A stretch of DNA of 13,445 bases from Prevotella sp. CAG:924. Lineage in GTDB: Bacteria; Bacteroidota; Bacteroidia; Bacteroidales; Bacteroidaceae. Position 1 is the first letter of the stretch. Each line of letters opens with the position of its first letter. Under the pieces are notes generated by a model. The model made no database searches. It was not told where the DNA came from and worked only from the letters and a program-made list of their open reading frames with translations. Shown piece by piece: positions 1 through 6,150 of this stretch. The stretch is taken from the NCBI GenBank assembly GCA_000431975.1, contig HF988586.1:7020-20464 (forward strand). The letters are read 5' to 3'. The position numbers were made by a program, and so were the translations under genes.

Positions 1-202
1 GACGCTGGTACTTCAGAGAGGTACCGGTGATGCGACGGGGAAGGATCTTACCCTGCTCGTTGAGGAACTTCTTCAAGAACTCAGCGTCCTTGTAATCGAT
101 GTACTTGATGCCACTCTTCTTGAAACGGCAATACTTCTTCTTCTTAGTGTCGATAGAAGGAGCGTTCAAGTAGCGAATTTCTGATTTCTTCTGCTCTGCC
201 AT
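1..202 (-). CDS. rpsR: 30S ribosomal protein bS18 (3' end cut by window edge)
   Basis: This encodes small-subunit ribosomal protein bS18, which binds the platform of the 30S subunit as a partner of bS6. The frame starts at the ATG at 202-200 with MAEQKKSEIRYLNAP and continues with a Lys-rich stretch, YCRFKKSGIKYIDYKD and ILPRRITGTSLKYQR, which is the family's conserved core. The 67 codons present run off the left edge, so the C-terminal part is missing. The start lies only 2 nt after the rpsF stop codon, so the two genes are co-transcribed and may be translationally coupled. Unlike the other genes here, it is preceded by a strong Shine-Dalgarno sequence inside the end of rpsF (see separate entry). 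The family assignment is secure. Confidence 0.96.
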   Translation of the reverse strand, partial: MAEQKKSEIRYLNAPSIDTKKKKYCRFKKSGIKYIDYKDAEFLKKFLNEQGKILPRRITGTSLKYQR

Positions 203-204
203 GA

Positions 205-549
205 TTATGCCTCCTTTTTGTTTGCCCATTTAGCGCGACGCTTTACTGCGTAAGCAGCTGCATACTTGTCGAGCTTAACGACGATGTTACGAATTACTTT
301 CTCATCGCGGCGGAAACCGGTGGTGAGCGTCTTAATTACTGAAGGCTCAGCGTTGAACTCAATCAGGAAATAGAAACCTGTTGATTTCTTGTTGATCGCA
401 TAAGCCATCTTCTTCAGTCCCCAGGCCTCTTCATTCAGAATCTCAGCACCGTTATCGGTGAGCAGCTTCTTGAATTTAGCGACCGTTTCCTTCGTCTGAT
501 CATCAGACAAAACGGGAGTCAAAATGAAAACGGTTTCGTATTGATTCAT
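205..549 (-). CDS. rpsF: 30S ribosomal protein bS6
   Basis: This encodes small-subunit ribosomal protein bS6, 114 residues, close to the usual length of the family. It begins MNQYETVFILTPVLSDDQ, the typical first beta strand, and contains the conserved segment WGLKKMAYAINKKSTGFYFLIEF at about residues 43-65 and the RRDEKVIRNIVVKL motif near residues 80-93. bS6 forms a heterodimer with bS18 on the 30S platform. In Bacteroidetes this pair also helps bury the 16S anti-SD tail. It is the first gene of the rpsF-rpsR operon, reading toward the left edge; rplI would be the usual next gene but lies outside the window. The AT-rich leader has no SD, in contrast to rpsR. Confidence 0.97.
   Translation of the reverse strand: MNQYETVFILTPVLSDDQTKETVAKFKKLLTDNGAEILNEEAWGLKKMAYAINKKSTGFYFLIEFNAEPSVIKTLTTGFRRDEKVIRNIVVKLDKYAAAYAVKRRAKWANKKEA
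210..217 (-). promoter_or_regulatory. Strong Shine-Dalgarno sequence of rpsR
   Basis: On the minus strand, AAAGGAGG ends 7 nt before the rpsR ATG and can pair along all 8 bases with the CCUCCUUU of a standard 16S rRNA 3' tail. It lies within the last codons of rpsF (Lys-Lys-Glu). Bacteroidetes genes generally lack such sites, and none of the other visible starts in this window has one. Established work on Flavobacterium ribosomes (anti-SD sequestered by bS21, bS18 and bS6) noted strong SDs before bS21 and/or bS18 genes in other Bacteroidetes classes and proposed autoregulation. Confidence 0.85.
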
Positions 550-596
550 AATACTACTTTGTTGTGAAAAATTTATTATTTTGCAAAATGCGAGTG

Positions 597-604
597 CAAA
601 GGTA
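597..604 (-). promoter_or_regulatory. Putative -7 promoter element of rpsF-rpsR
   Basis: On the minus strand TACCTTTG matches the Bacteroidetes sigma-ABfr -7 consensus TAnnTTTG exactly. It lies 47 nt upstream of the rpsF ATG, so the predicted leader is about 40 nt. No TTTG at the usual -33 distance is visible; the nearest TTTG, at 617-620, is only 12 nt away. A 12-bp perfect palindrome, ATTTTGCAAAAT, at 578-589 falls within the predicted leader. Confidence 0.6.
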
Positions 605-712
605 CGAAAAATTTCTCAAATAATCTATTCTTTCTTTCTTTTTTCTTTTCTATTATACTTATTTTTTCTTCTTTTTAACGGTCTTTGCGTGCATTGTGAG
701 GAAGAAAATATC

Positions 713-720
713 TATTTTTG
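713..720 (+). promoter_or_regulatory. Putative -7 promoter element of the 75-residue membrane protein gene
   Basis: TATTTTTG fits the TAnnTTTG consensus of Bacteroidetes housekeeping promoters and lies 39 nt before the ATG at 760. A TTTG at 684-687 is 25 nt upstream, longer than the usual spacing, so the -33 element is uncertain. The promoter is divergent from that of rpsF. Confidence 0.5.
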
Positions 721-759
721 CACTTGAAAGAAGAATATGGATTTCTGTAGGCTATCGTC

Positions 760-987
760 ATGAAGAAAATAAATTTTTCACGTCTGTACGCTCTGGTTCG
801 CCGTCTTTCGGACAGATATCTGCATTTCGTCGGTCTGCCCGCGGTCTATTTTGGGGTGTTGCTCATGGCCGTCTCCTTTATTGTCGGCTGGAGCTCACAT
901 AACTGGATTATGGGTCTCTCTTTGATTTTTATAGTTGTCGGAATTATCGGCTACGTTCTTGGAGAGAAGCAGAAAAGCAATTATTAG
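760..987 (+). CDS. Small two-helix inner-membrane protein of unknown function
   Basis: I do not recognise a named family for this 75-residue protein. It has a basic N-terminus (MKKINFSRLYALVRRLSDRY), two hydrophobic segments at about residues 23-44 and 49-68 separated by a short WSSHN turn, and a charged tail, EKQKSNY. This pattern suggests a hairpin in the inner membrane with both ends in the cytoplasm under the positive-inside rule. The start at 760 follows a TAnnTTTG promoter element by 39 nt and gives the basic leader before the first helix, so it is preferred over the overlapping frame starting at 696. It stands alone, divergent from rpsF and convergent with rprY. Small proteins of this kind are common in Bacteroidales genomes, but no role can be assigned. 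Confidence 0.75.
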   Translation: MKKINFSRLYALVRRLSDRYLHFVGLPAVYFGVLLMAVSFIVGWSSHNWIMGLSLIFIVVGIIGYVLGEKQKSNY

Positions 988-1042
988 ATTTCTGGCACTC
1001 TAATGCTGAGGTGCCCTATTACGTCATGCCTGTTTCCAGGGG

Positions 1043-1082
1043 CTTATATCCAAGGAAACGGGAACGGCGCCCTGGATATAAG
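1043..1082 (+). other. Large hairpin in the 3' flank of the small membrane protein gene
   Basis: The arms at 1043-1055 and 1070-1082 pair over 12 of 13 positions with a 14-nt loop. No run of T follows on either strand, so it is not a classic intrinsic terminator. It starts 55 nt after the stop codon at 987 and may stabilise the 3' end of that mRNA or be part of a small RNA. The function is inferred only from the symmetry. Confidence 0.45.
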
Positions 1083-1119
1083 GTTATGAGGAGTGGCGGC
1101 CATCACCATGACGGCCAGT

Positions 1120-1150
1120 CAGGAACGTGTCCACAATAAGAATGTTCCTG
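1120..1150 (+). other. Second hairpin between convergent genes
   Basis: The arms CAGGAACGT (1120-1128) and ATGTTCCTG (1142-1150) form a 9-bp stem with one G-U pair and a 13-nt loop. A TTTT run occurs at 1155-1158, 4 nt after the stem, so it could be a weak terminator for the plus-strand transcript. With the hairpin at 1043-1082, it makes the gap from 988 to 1165 unusually structured for non-coding DNA. Confidence 0.4.
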
Positions 1151-1165
1151 CTCGTTTTGCGCAAG

Positions 1166-1200
1166 AAAAAAGGAGAACCACCTAAGCGGTGATCCTCCTT
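1166..1200 (-). terminator. Intrinsic terminator of the rprX-rprY operon
   Basis: Reading the minus strand, the arms at 1188-1200 and 1170-1182 form a 13-bp stem with two G-U pairs and a 5-nt loop (1183-1187). The run of A at 1166-1171 on the plus strand gives the U tract. It lies about 30 nt past the rprY stop codon and has the full form of a rho-independent terminator. Confidence 0.85.
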
Positions 1201-1231
1201 ATAACATGTCTAACACTTAAACTTCTATGGT

Positions 1232-1930
1232 TTAGTCCTCATCAGGTACGATCAGCTTGTAGCCCTGGCCGTGAATGTTGATGATCTCAATCTGATCATC
1301 GTCACGCAGGAGCTTACGGAGCTTTGTGATGTACACGTCCATGGAACGGGCGTTGAAGTAGTTGTCGTCGATCCAGATGGTGCGGAGAGCGTCATTACGC
1401 TTGAGAATCTCATTGGCGTGTGAGCAGAGCAGTGCGAGCAGCTCATTCTCTTTCGTTGTCAGCTTGGTCGACTTCTCGCCAATGGTGAGCACCTGCTTCT
1501 GGGTGTCGAAGGTGAAGCGTCCGATCTTGTACATCGTGCTTTCCTTGTTCTTCTTACCCTTTACGCGACGCAGGATGGCTTCGATACGCTTCACCAGCTC
1601 CTCCATGGAGAAGGGCTTGGTGATGTAGTCGTCAGCGCCCTTGTCGAAACCTTCCAGCACATCCTCTTTCTGCACACGGGCTGTAAGGAAGATGATAGGC
1701 ACCTGGGAGTTGATCTGGCGGATCTCTGATGCCAGTGTGAAACCGTCCTTCTTAGGCATCATCACATCAAGCACGCAGATATCGAACTTGTCTTTCTGGA
1801 ACTCACGGAAACCAACTTCACCGTCGGGGCAAAGCACGGCATCGTAGTCCTTGGCAATGAGATATTCACAAAGGAGTGTTCCGAGGTTTTCATCATCCTC
1901 ACAAAGCAGAATTTTAACCTTGTCTTCCAT
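1232..1930 (-). CDS. rprY: OmpR/PhoB-family response regulator, RprY-like
   Basis: This is a 232-residue cytoplasmic response regulator. The receiver domain covers about residues 5-120, with acidic residues E11-D12-D13, the phosphate-accepting D55 (in CVLDVMMPKKDG), T83 and K105 (in YITKPF). A winged-helix DNA-binding domain of the OmpR type follows at about 132-230, including the segment SMDVYITKLRKLLRDD and the C-terminal hairpin near INIHGQGYKLIV. All receiver residues needed for phosphotransfer are present. It lies 32 nt downstream of the sensor kinase gene on the same strand, so the pair is an operon and cognate partners. Sequence style and gene order match RprX/RprY of Bacteroides fragilis, linked there to tetracycline susceptibility in an E. 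coli background; RprY of Porphyromonas is linked to stress control. The exact target genes here are unknown. No SD precedes the ATG. Confidence 0.9.
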   Translation of the reverse strand: MEDKVKILLCEDDENLGTLLCEYLIAKDYDAVLCPDGEVGFREFQKDKFDICVLDVMMPKKDGFTLASEIRQINSQVPIIFLTARVQKEDVLEGFDKGADDYITKPFSMEELVKRIEAILRRVKGKKNKESTMYKIGRFTFDTQKQVLTIGEKSTKLTTKENELLALLCSHANEILKRNDALRTIWIDDNYFNARSMDVYITKLRKLLRDDDQIEIINIHGQGYKLIVPDED

Positions 1931-1962
1931 AATCTTTTCTATTTTAAATTAATAATTTATTT

Positions 1963-3525
1963 CTAATCCTTGATAATAGGCAGTTTGATGGTAAATGTCG
2001 TGCCCTTGCCATATTCACTGTCCACCTTGATGTCACCGTTGTGCAGGTTGACCACCCGTTTGACATAGGCCAGTCCGAGCCCGAATCCTTTCACGTCGTG
2101 GACATTGCCGGTGTGTACGCGGTAGAATTTCTCAAAGATCTTCTTCAGGTCTTCCTTCTTCATTCCCAGACCCGTATCGCGTACGCTGAGGTAGAGATGC
2201 TGGTCGTCGTTCCACGTCTTCAGATAGACATCCAGCGGCTTGTCAGGCTTGCGGTATTTTACGGCGTTGTCCATCAGATTGAAGATCACATTCTGGAAAT
2301 GCACCTCATCGACATAGATAGTTGATTCCACGGCTTCCACATCCACATAGACTTTTCCGCCGGTATGCTCAACGCGCAGGTCAAACGACTTGGCAATATT
2401 CTCAACCATCTCGTTCAGATCGAGCCGTTTCTTCTTGAACGAAGCTTTCTTGCGGTCGAACATGGACATCTGCAATACTTTTTCCACCAGGAACCGCAGA
2501 CGTTTGGTCTCATCGCTTACCACTCCGATCAGGTGTTTCATCATCCTGTCGCTCTTGGGCACGCTGTCATCATTGAGCATCTGTGCAGCCAGTGAGATCG
2601 AGGCGATAGGCGTCTTCAACTCGTGCGTCATGTTGTTGATGAAGTCATTCTTGATCTCCGAGTAACGCTTCTGGCGGAAAATCGTCACGATGGTGAAGAT
2701 GAACGTGATGAGCAGGATGAACGTGAACACCACGCTGGGGATCATGAAGCGGATGGAGGAGAAGATGTAACTGTTCACATCGGGGAAGTGAACGCTTACA
2801 ACACCCATATTCGATGACGGATCGTTGCGGAAGAGCACCTGTTTGTAAGTCCATTCCGTACCTTCGTCGGTATAGTCGGGACAACGGTACACCTCCCGGC
2901 CGTCTTGTGTCGTCACGGTGAAGTGGTAGGGGATGTTGATGCCGTTGTTCATCAGTTCGGCTTTCAGGTCCTGGTCGAGGAGTCGGAAATTGATGCGCTC
3001 CTTCAATGGCTTGTCGGAAGCGGAGTAGAGCATGTTCATCAGCACCTCGTCAAGCAGGGCTTTTTGATAGACATAGCGGTTCTTTACGATCTCCTGCAGC
3101 GATTTGCTGGCGGCATTGTTGGAGTTGGGATCGTTCTTGAGGATCATGGCCTTGGGCATCTGTGCAGGCTTGATCATCATGGTCTTGGCCTTGAAGGAGG
3201 AGAACGCATTGTTCTGATTGCCTACGGGCGCCTGTTGATGGGTGGAGGTGTTGCCGACAGTGCCCGACTTGTGGGCGATCATCGTGGCTGTGTCACGACG
3301 GCCCTCACGGCGTGCACTGGCATTGACATCCTTCTCCAGATAGCGCAATGTCTCATTCAGCTCCAGGTTGCGGGAGGCCTGATAGAGGGCACGGTTGACA
3401 CTTTCGTCAAACTGTTCCTTCTTCATGTTGGCCATCTCCTTGATGTAGGTGAGCTGCATGCCTAGCAGTATGATAAAGGACACGCCCATAAGTATGGCAA
3501 CGGTCCAGATTTTTGTCTTCTTCAT
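1963..3525 (-). CDS. rprX: Membrane sensor histidine kinase, RprX-like
   Basis: This 520-residue sensor kinase sits in the inner membrane. Transmembrane helices lie at about residues 7-27 and 258-283, enclosing a periplasmic region of about 230 residues. Within that, residues 70-142 are rich in Ala, Asn, Lys and Arg and look disordered. No HAMP linker is seen: helix 2 leads almost directly to the H box (NNMTHELKTP, phosphorylated H301). The ATPase domain follows with the N box (N416 and N420 in FNLMDNAVKY), the G1 motif DTGLGM (450-455), the F box (FEKFYRV, from 464) and the G2 motif GFGLGL (480-485). The kinase therefore appears complete. It is the first gene of the rprX-rprY operon. The start at 3525 gives the basic n-region before helix 1; internal Met codons at 14 and 23 would remove it. 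A TAnnTTTG promoter element sits only 5 nt before this ATG. Confidence 0.9.
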   Translation of the reverse strand: MKKTKIWTVAILMGVSFIILLGMQLTYIKEMANMKKEQFDESVNRALYQASRNLELNETLRYLEKDVNASARREGRRDTATMIAHKSGTVGNTSTHQQAPVGNQNNAFSSFKAKTMMIKPAQMPKAMILKNDPNSNNAASKSLQEIVKNRYVYQKALLDEVLMNMLYSASDKPLKERINFRLLDQDLKAELMNNGINIPYHFTVTTQDGREVYRCPDYTDEGTEWTYKQVLFRNDPSSNMGVVSVHFPDVNSYIFSSIRFMIPSVVFTFILLITFIFTIVTIFRQKRYSEIKNDFINNMTHELKTPIASISLAAQMLNDDSVPKSDRMMKHLIGVVSDETKRLRFLVEKVLQMSMFDRKKASFKKKRLDLNEMVENIAKSFDLRVEHTGGKVYVDVEAVESTIYVDEVHFQNVIFNLMDNAVKYRKPDKPLDVYLKTWNDDQHLYLSVRDTGLGMKKEDLKKIFEKFYRVHTGNVHDVKGFGLGLAYVKRVVNLHNGDIKVDSEYGKGTTFTIKLPIIKD

Positions 3526-3530
3526 GTCGA

Positions 3531-3538
3531 CAAAGGTA
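3531..3538 (-). promoter_or_regulatory. Putative -7 promoter element of rprX-rprY, leaderless arrangement
   Basis: On the minus strand TACCTTTG is an exact TAnnTTTG match, with its last base just 5 nt before the rprX ATG. In Bacteroidetes, transcription starts a few nucleotides past this element, so the mRNA is predicted to begin at or next to the start codon. No clear TTTG is present at the -33 position, which is instead occupied by the inverted repeat at 3556-3573. Confidence 0.6.
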
Positions 3539-3555
3539 GGTAAAATCTTAATAGG

Positions 3556-3573
3556 TTAACATTTGTGTGTTAA
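3556..3573. promoter_or_regulatory. Inverted repeat over the -33 region of the rprX promoter
   Basis: TTAACA (3556-3561) and TGTTAA (3568-3573) are perfect inverted copies separated by 6 bp. The dyad lies 17-35 bp upstream of the -7 element, where RNA polymerase or an activator would bind. A role as an operator is inferred from its place and symmetry only. Confidence 0.35.
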
Positions 3574-3579
3574 GAAGTT

Positions 3580-3621
3580 CTCGCTAATTAACTAAATTAA
3601 CCAACTCGCGAATATTTAGTT
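3580..3621. repeat. Direct and inverted repeats upstream of rprX
   Basis: CTCGCTAAT (3580-3588) and CTCGCGAAT (3605-3613) are direct copies with one difference, 25 bp apart. AACTAAAT (3590-3597) and ATTTAGTT (3614-3621) form a perfect inverted pair interleaved with them. OmpR-family regulators bind direct repeats, so autoregulation by the RprY-like protein is possible, but the 25-bp spacing is longer than the usual 10-11 bp. Confidence 0.3.
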
Positions 3622-3852
3622 GATGTTTTAAACATATATTTCCGATATCTTATATCGCAAGGCTATATTATATGTCTGCAGTGATTTTATGCGGTATGTG
3701 TTTTATTGATTTTGCAGGATATCTTCGTCTGAATGTATAGATTCCTTATGGCGAATGTCGTGTTCCTCTGTCTGTGAGAGAACGAGCCGGCAGATGATGT
3801 CCTGCGCATAGTGACACAGGATCATAGTTCAATGATATATCGGTAGAATGAT

Positions 3853-3899
3853 AAAAAAACAAGACACTCGCCGTATTTTTGAAAAATACAACGAGTGCC
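3853..3899 (-). terminator. Intrinsic terminator of the EF-G paralogue gene
   Basis: On the minus strand the arms at 3882-3899 and 3863-3880 are complementary over 18 positions, including three G-U pairs, about a single central base (3881), so the real loop would be a few A and T residues. A run of seven T follows (plus-strand A at 3853-3859). It begins 33 nt after the stop codon. This is a very strong rho-independent terminator and separates the gene from rprX-rprY. Confidence 0.9.
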
Positions 3900-3932
3900 A
3901 AGATTTAATCCACTATATGATAATACGTCAGA

Positions 3933-6092
3933 CTAGTCTTCGTCCTTGGTCTCTGCCTCATGCTGACTGATGAGCTTCTGTTGCAGATCGTTGGGAATGA
4001 GCTCGTAGCTGGCAAACTTTGTAGTGAAAGAGGCGCGTCCGCCGGTGAGTGAGGAGAGGGCCACACTGTAGTTGGAGAGCTCTTTCAGAGGTATTTTAGC
4101 CTGCAGCTTCTGGTAGCCGGCCTCAGAGTCCATGCCCATGATGATGGCGCGGCGTCCTTGCAGGTCGCTCATCACATCGCCCATATAGTCGGCAGGAACG
4201 TATACCTCAAGGTCGTAGATCGGCTCGAGGATCTTCGGACCGGCAGCCTTGAAGGCATCGGAGAAGGCGTGGCGGGCAGCCAGCGTGAAGGAGAGCTCAT
4301 TGGAGTCGACAGGGTGCATCTTTCCGTCGTAGACCACGACGCGTACATCGCGCGCATAGCTTCCTGTCAGAGGACCGCGTTCCATGCAGTCCATCACACC
4401 CTTGAGGATGGCAGGCATGAAGCGGAGGTCGATGGCACCGCCGACAACAGAGTTAATGAAGACGAGTTTTCCGCCCCAGGGCAGGTCTTTCTCTTCTTTC
4501 GACTTGATGTTCATCTTAAACTCCTGACCGCCGAAGTTGTAGCTCACGGGATCGGGCATGCCTTCTGCATAGGGCTCTACGATGAGATGTACCTCACCGA
4601 ATTGTCCGGCACCACCGCTCTGTTTCTTGTGACGGTACTCGGCTCTGGCTTGCTTCGTGATGGTCTCGCGGTAGGGGATCTTCGGCTCTTCAAATTCCAC
4701 ATGGAGCTTCTCGTTGTTCTCCAGACGCCATTTCAGTGTGCGCAGGTGGAACTCACCCTGTCCGTGTACGATAGTCTGACGGAGCTCCTTGCTCTGCTCT
4801 ACGACCCATGTCGGATCTTCCTGGTGCATTTTCAGCAGGGCAGCCATCATCTTTTCGGTATCCTGTGCGTTGGCAGCCTTGATGGCGCGCGAATATTTCG
4901 GATTAGGATATTTGATGAAGTTGAATCTCTGTTCTACGCTTTTTCCGTTGAGGGTGTTGCCCGTCTTCACGTCTTTCAGCTTGACGGTGCAGCCGATGTC
5001 ACCGGCGTCGAGCTGGTCTACGGGGATGCGGTTGGCACCTGCTCCCGCATAGATCTGTCCGATGCGCTCCTTTGAGCCGCGGTCGGCATTGAGCAGGTCG
5101 TCACCCGGTTTGATCGTGCCGCTCATCACCTTGAAGTAGGACACCTCGCCGATGTGGGGCTCGATGCCGGTCTTGAAGAAGTAGATGCTCTCCGGACCGT
5201 TGGTGTCGGGAGTGACCTCTTCGCCACGTGTATTGCGCACCTTCGGCATCTCGCTTACAAAGGGCACCACATTGCCGAGGAATTCCATCAGGCGCTGTAC
5301 GCCCATGTCCTTCAGGGCGCATACACAGAACACGGGGAAGATCGAGCGTGTCACCAGACCCTTGCGTATGCCTTCGCGCATCTCGTCCTCTGTCAGCGAG
5401 TCGGAGTCGAAGAATTTCTCCATCAAGGCATCGTCGTTCTCGGCAGCTGCCTCGACAAGAGCCTTGTGCAGTTCCATGGCCTTATCCATTTCCTCAGCGG
5501 GGATCTCCTCGCGCTTTGGCTCACCACCACCTTCAGCCCATGTGAGCTTCTTCATGATGAGTACATCGATAAGGCTGTGGAAACCGGGACCCGTCTCCAA
5601 AGGATACTGGATCTGTACGCACTTATCGCCGTAGATCTCCTTCATCGAGTTGATGATGTTGTCGAAATCGCACTTGTCGGAGTCGAGCTGGTTGATGAGG
5701 AAGATCACGGGCTTCTTCAGCTTCTCGGTATAACGGAAATTATTCTGTGTGCCTACCTCGGGACCGTACTGGCCGTTGATGAGGATCACAGCCTGGTCGG
5801 TCACGTTGAGCGACGTGATGGCGCCGCCTACGAAGTCGTCCGAACCCGGGCAGTCAATGATATTGAGCTTCTTATTGTTCCATTCTACATGAAACACAGT
5901 GGGGAAGACCGAGTATCCATATTCCAACTCTACGGGGAAATAATCACTTACTGTGTTCTTGTTTTCCACCGAACCACGGCGTTTGATGATACCGGCTTCG
6001 TACAGCATACTCTCGGCAAGCGTGGTCTTGCCGCTACCCGCACTGCCCATAAGGGCAATGTTTTTAATTTCATTAGTCTGATATACTCTCAT
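3933..6092 (-). CDS. fusA2: EF-G paralogue (EF-G2/FusA2-like) with altered GTPase motifs
   Basis: This 719-residue protein has the EF-G domain order: a G domain with the EF-G insert (about 8-285), domain II (300-385), III (405-475), IV (478-605) and V (620-700). EF-G normally drives tRNA-mRNA translocation on the ribosome in the cytoplasm. The P loop is GSAGSGKT (16-23) rather than AHIDAGKT; the switch I motif RGITI is replaced by YGYSV (58-62); and G3 reads DCPGSDDF (80-87) where canonical EF-G has DTPGHVDF, so the catalytic His is Ser84. G4 is NQLD (134-137). Domain IV keeps the tip region with H593 in MHPVDSNELSF, and domain III keeps EDP and HGQGEFHL, so ribosome contacts look intact. This matches the Bacteroides EF-G2 class (B. 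thetaiotaomicron BT2167), reported to lack GTPase activity and to support translation during starvation and gut colonisation. It is transcribed alone, with its own terminator. The family call is firm; loss of GTPase activity is inferred. Confidence 0.88.
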   Translation of the reverse strand: MRVYQTNEIKNIALMGSAGSGKTTLAESMLYEAGIIKRRGSVENKNTVSDYFPVELEYGYSVFPTVFHVEWNNKKLNIIDCPGSDDFVGGAITSLNVTDQAVILINGQYGPEVGTQNNFRYTEKLKKPVIFLINQLDSDKCDFDNIINSMKEIYGDKCVQIQYPLETGPGFHSLIDVLIMKKLTWAEGGGEPKREEIPAEEMDKAMELHKALVEAAAENDDALMEKFFDSDSLTEDEMREGIRKGLVTRSIFPVFCVCALKDMGVQRLMEFLGNVVPFVSEMPKVRNTRGEEVTPDTNGPESIYFFKTGIEPHIGEVSYFKVMSGTIKPGDDLLNADRGSKERIGQIYAGAGANRIPVDQLDAGDIGCTVKLKDVKTGNTLNGKSVEQRFNFIKYPNPKYSRAIKAANAQDTEKMMAALLKMHQEDPTWVVEQSKELRQTIVHGQGEFHLRTLKWRLENNEKLHVEFEEPKIPYRETITKQARAEYRHKKQSGGAGQFGEVHLIVEPYAEGMPDPVSYNFGGQEFKMNIKSKEEKDLPWGGKLVFINSVVGGAIDLRFMPAILKGVMDCMERGPLTGSYARDVRVVVYDGKMHPVDSNELSFTLAARHAFSDAFKAAGPKILEPIYDLEVYVPADYMGDVMSDLQGRRAIIMGMDSEAGYQKLQAKIPLKELSNYSVALSSLTGGRASFTTKFASYELIPNDLQQKLISQHEAETKDED

Positions 6093-6150
6093 ATAGATAC
6101 GATTTTAAGAGTTAGTAATATTAATGATCCTGGTTGTTATTGTTTCATCT

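Larger units (their letters stand above)
3526..3932. other. 407-bp intergenic region between the EF-G paralogue and rprX
   Basis: The part next to rprX is AT-rich and holds its promoter, the repeats at 3556-3621 and a short dyad, CGATAT-CTT-ATATCG, at 3643-3657. The part next to the EF-G paralogue holds that gene's terminator. Between about 3660 and 3850 I see no convincing gene, tRNA or strong hairpin; a weak interrupted dyad lies at 3794-3825. Candidate reading frames there end after a few codons. Confidence 0.6.

Noticed and set aside
550..596. S6:S18-binding leader motif in the rpsF 5' UTR
   Set aside because: The predicted leader is only about 40 nt and AT-rich; I could not find the hairpin with a CCG-containing bulge known from other phyla. 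The palindrome ATTTTGCAAAAT makes only a weak stem.
1170..1200. Resemblance of the rprY terminator stem to the 16S rRNA 3' end (AAGGAGGATCACC on the minus strand)
   Set aside because: The matching bases are one arm of a well-formed hairpin followed by a U tract, so a terminator explains them. No other rRNA sequence is present.
2905..3465. Plus-strand open frame of 186 codons across the rprX gene
   Set aside because: It mirrors the kinase coding strand, with no promoter element and no recognisable domain. It is treated as a shadow.
3794..3825. Interrupted dyad in the gap before the EF-G paralogue terminator
   Set aside because: The arms pair only as CCTG/CAGG plus ATGAT/ATCAT with a bulge and a 12-nt loop, which is weak and could be chance.
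4158..5075. Long plus-strand open frame of 305 codons inside the EF-G paralogue
   Set aside because: It is antisense to a clearly recognised 719-residue protein, has no family likeness, and arises from the codon bias of that gene. The same applies to the 355-codon frame at 5154-6221 and to the antisense frames within rprX and sprA.
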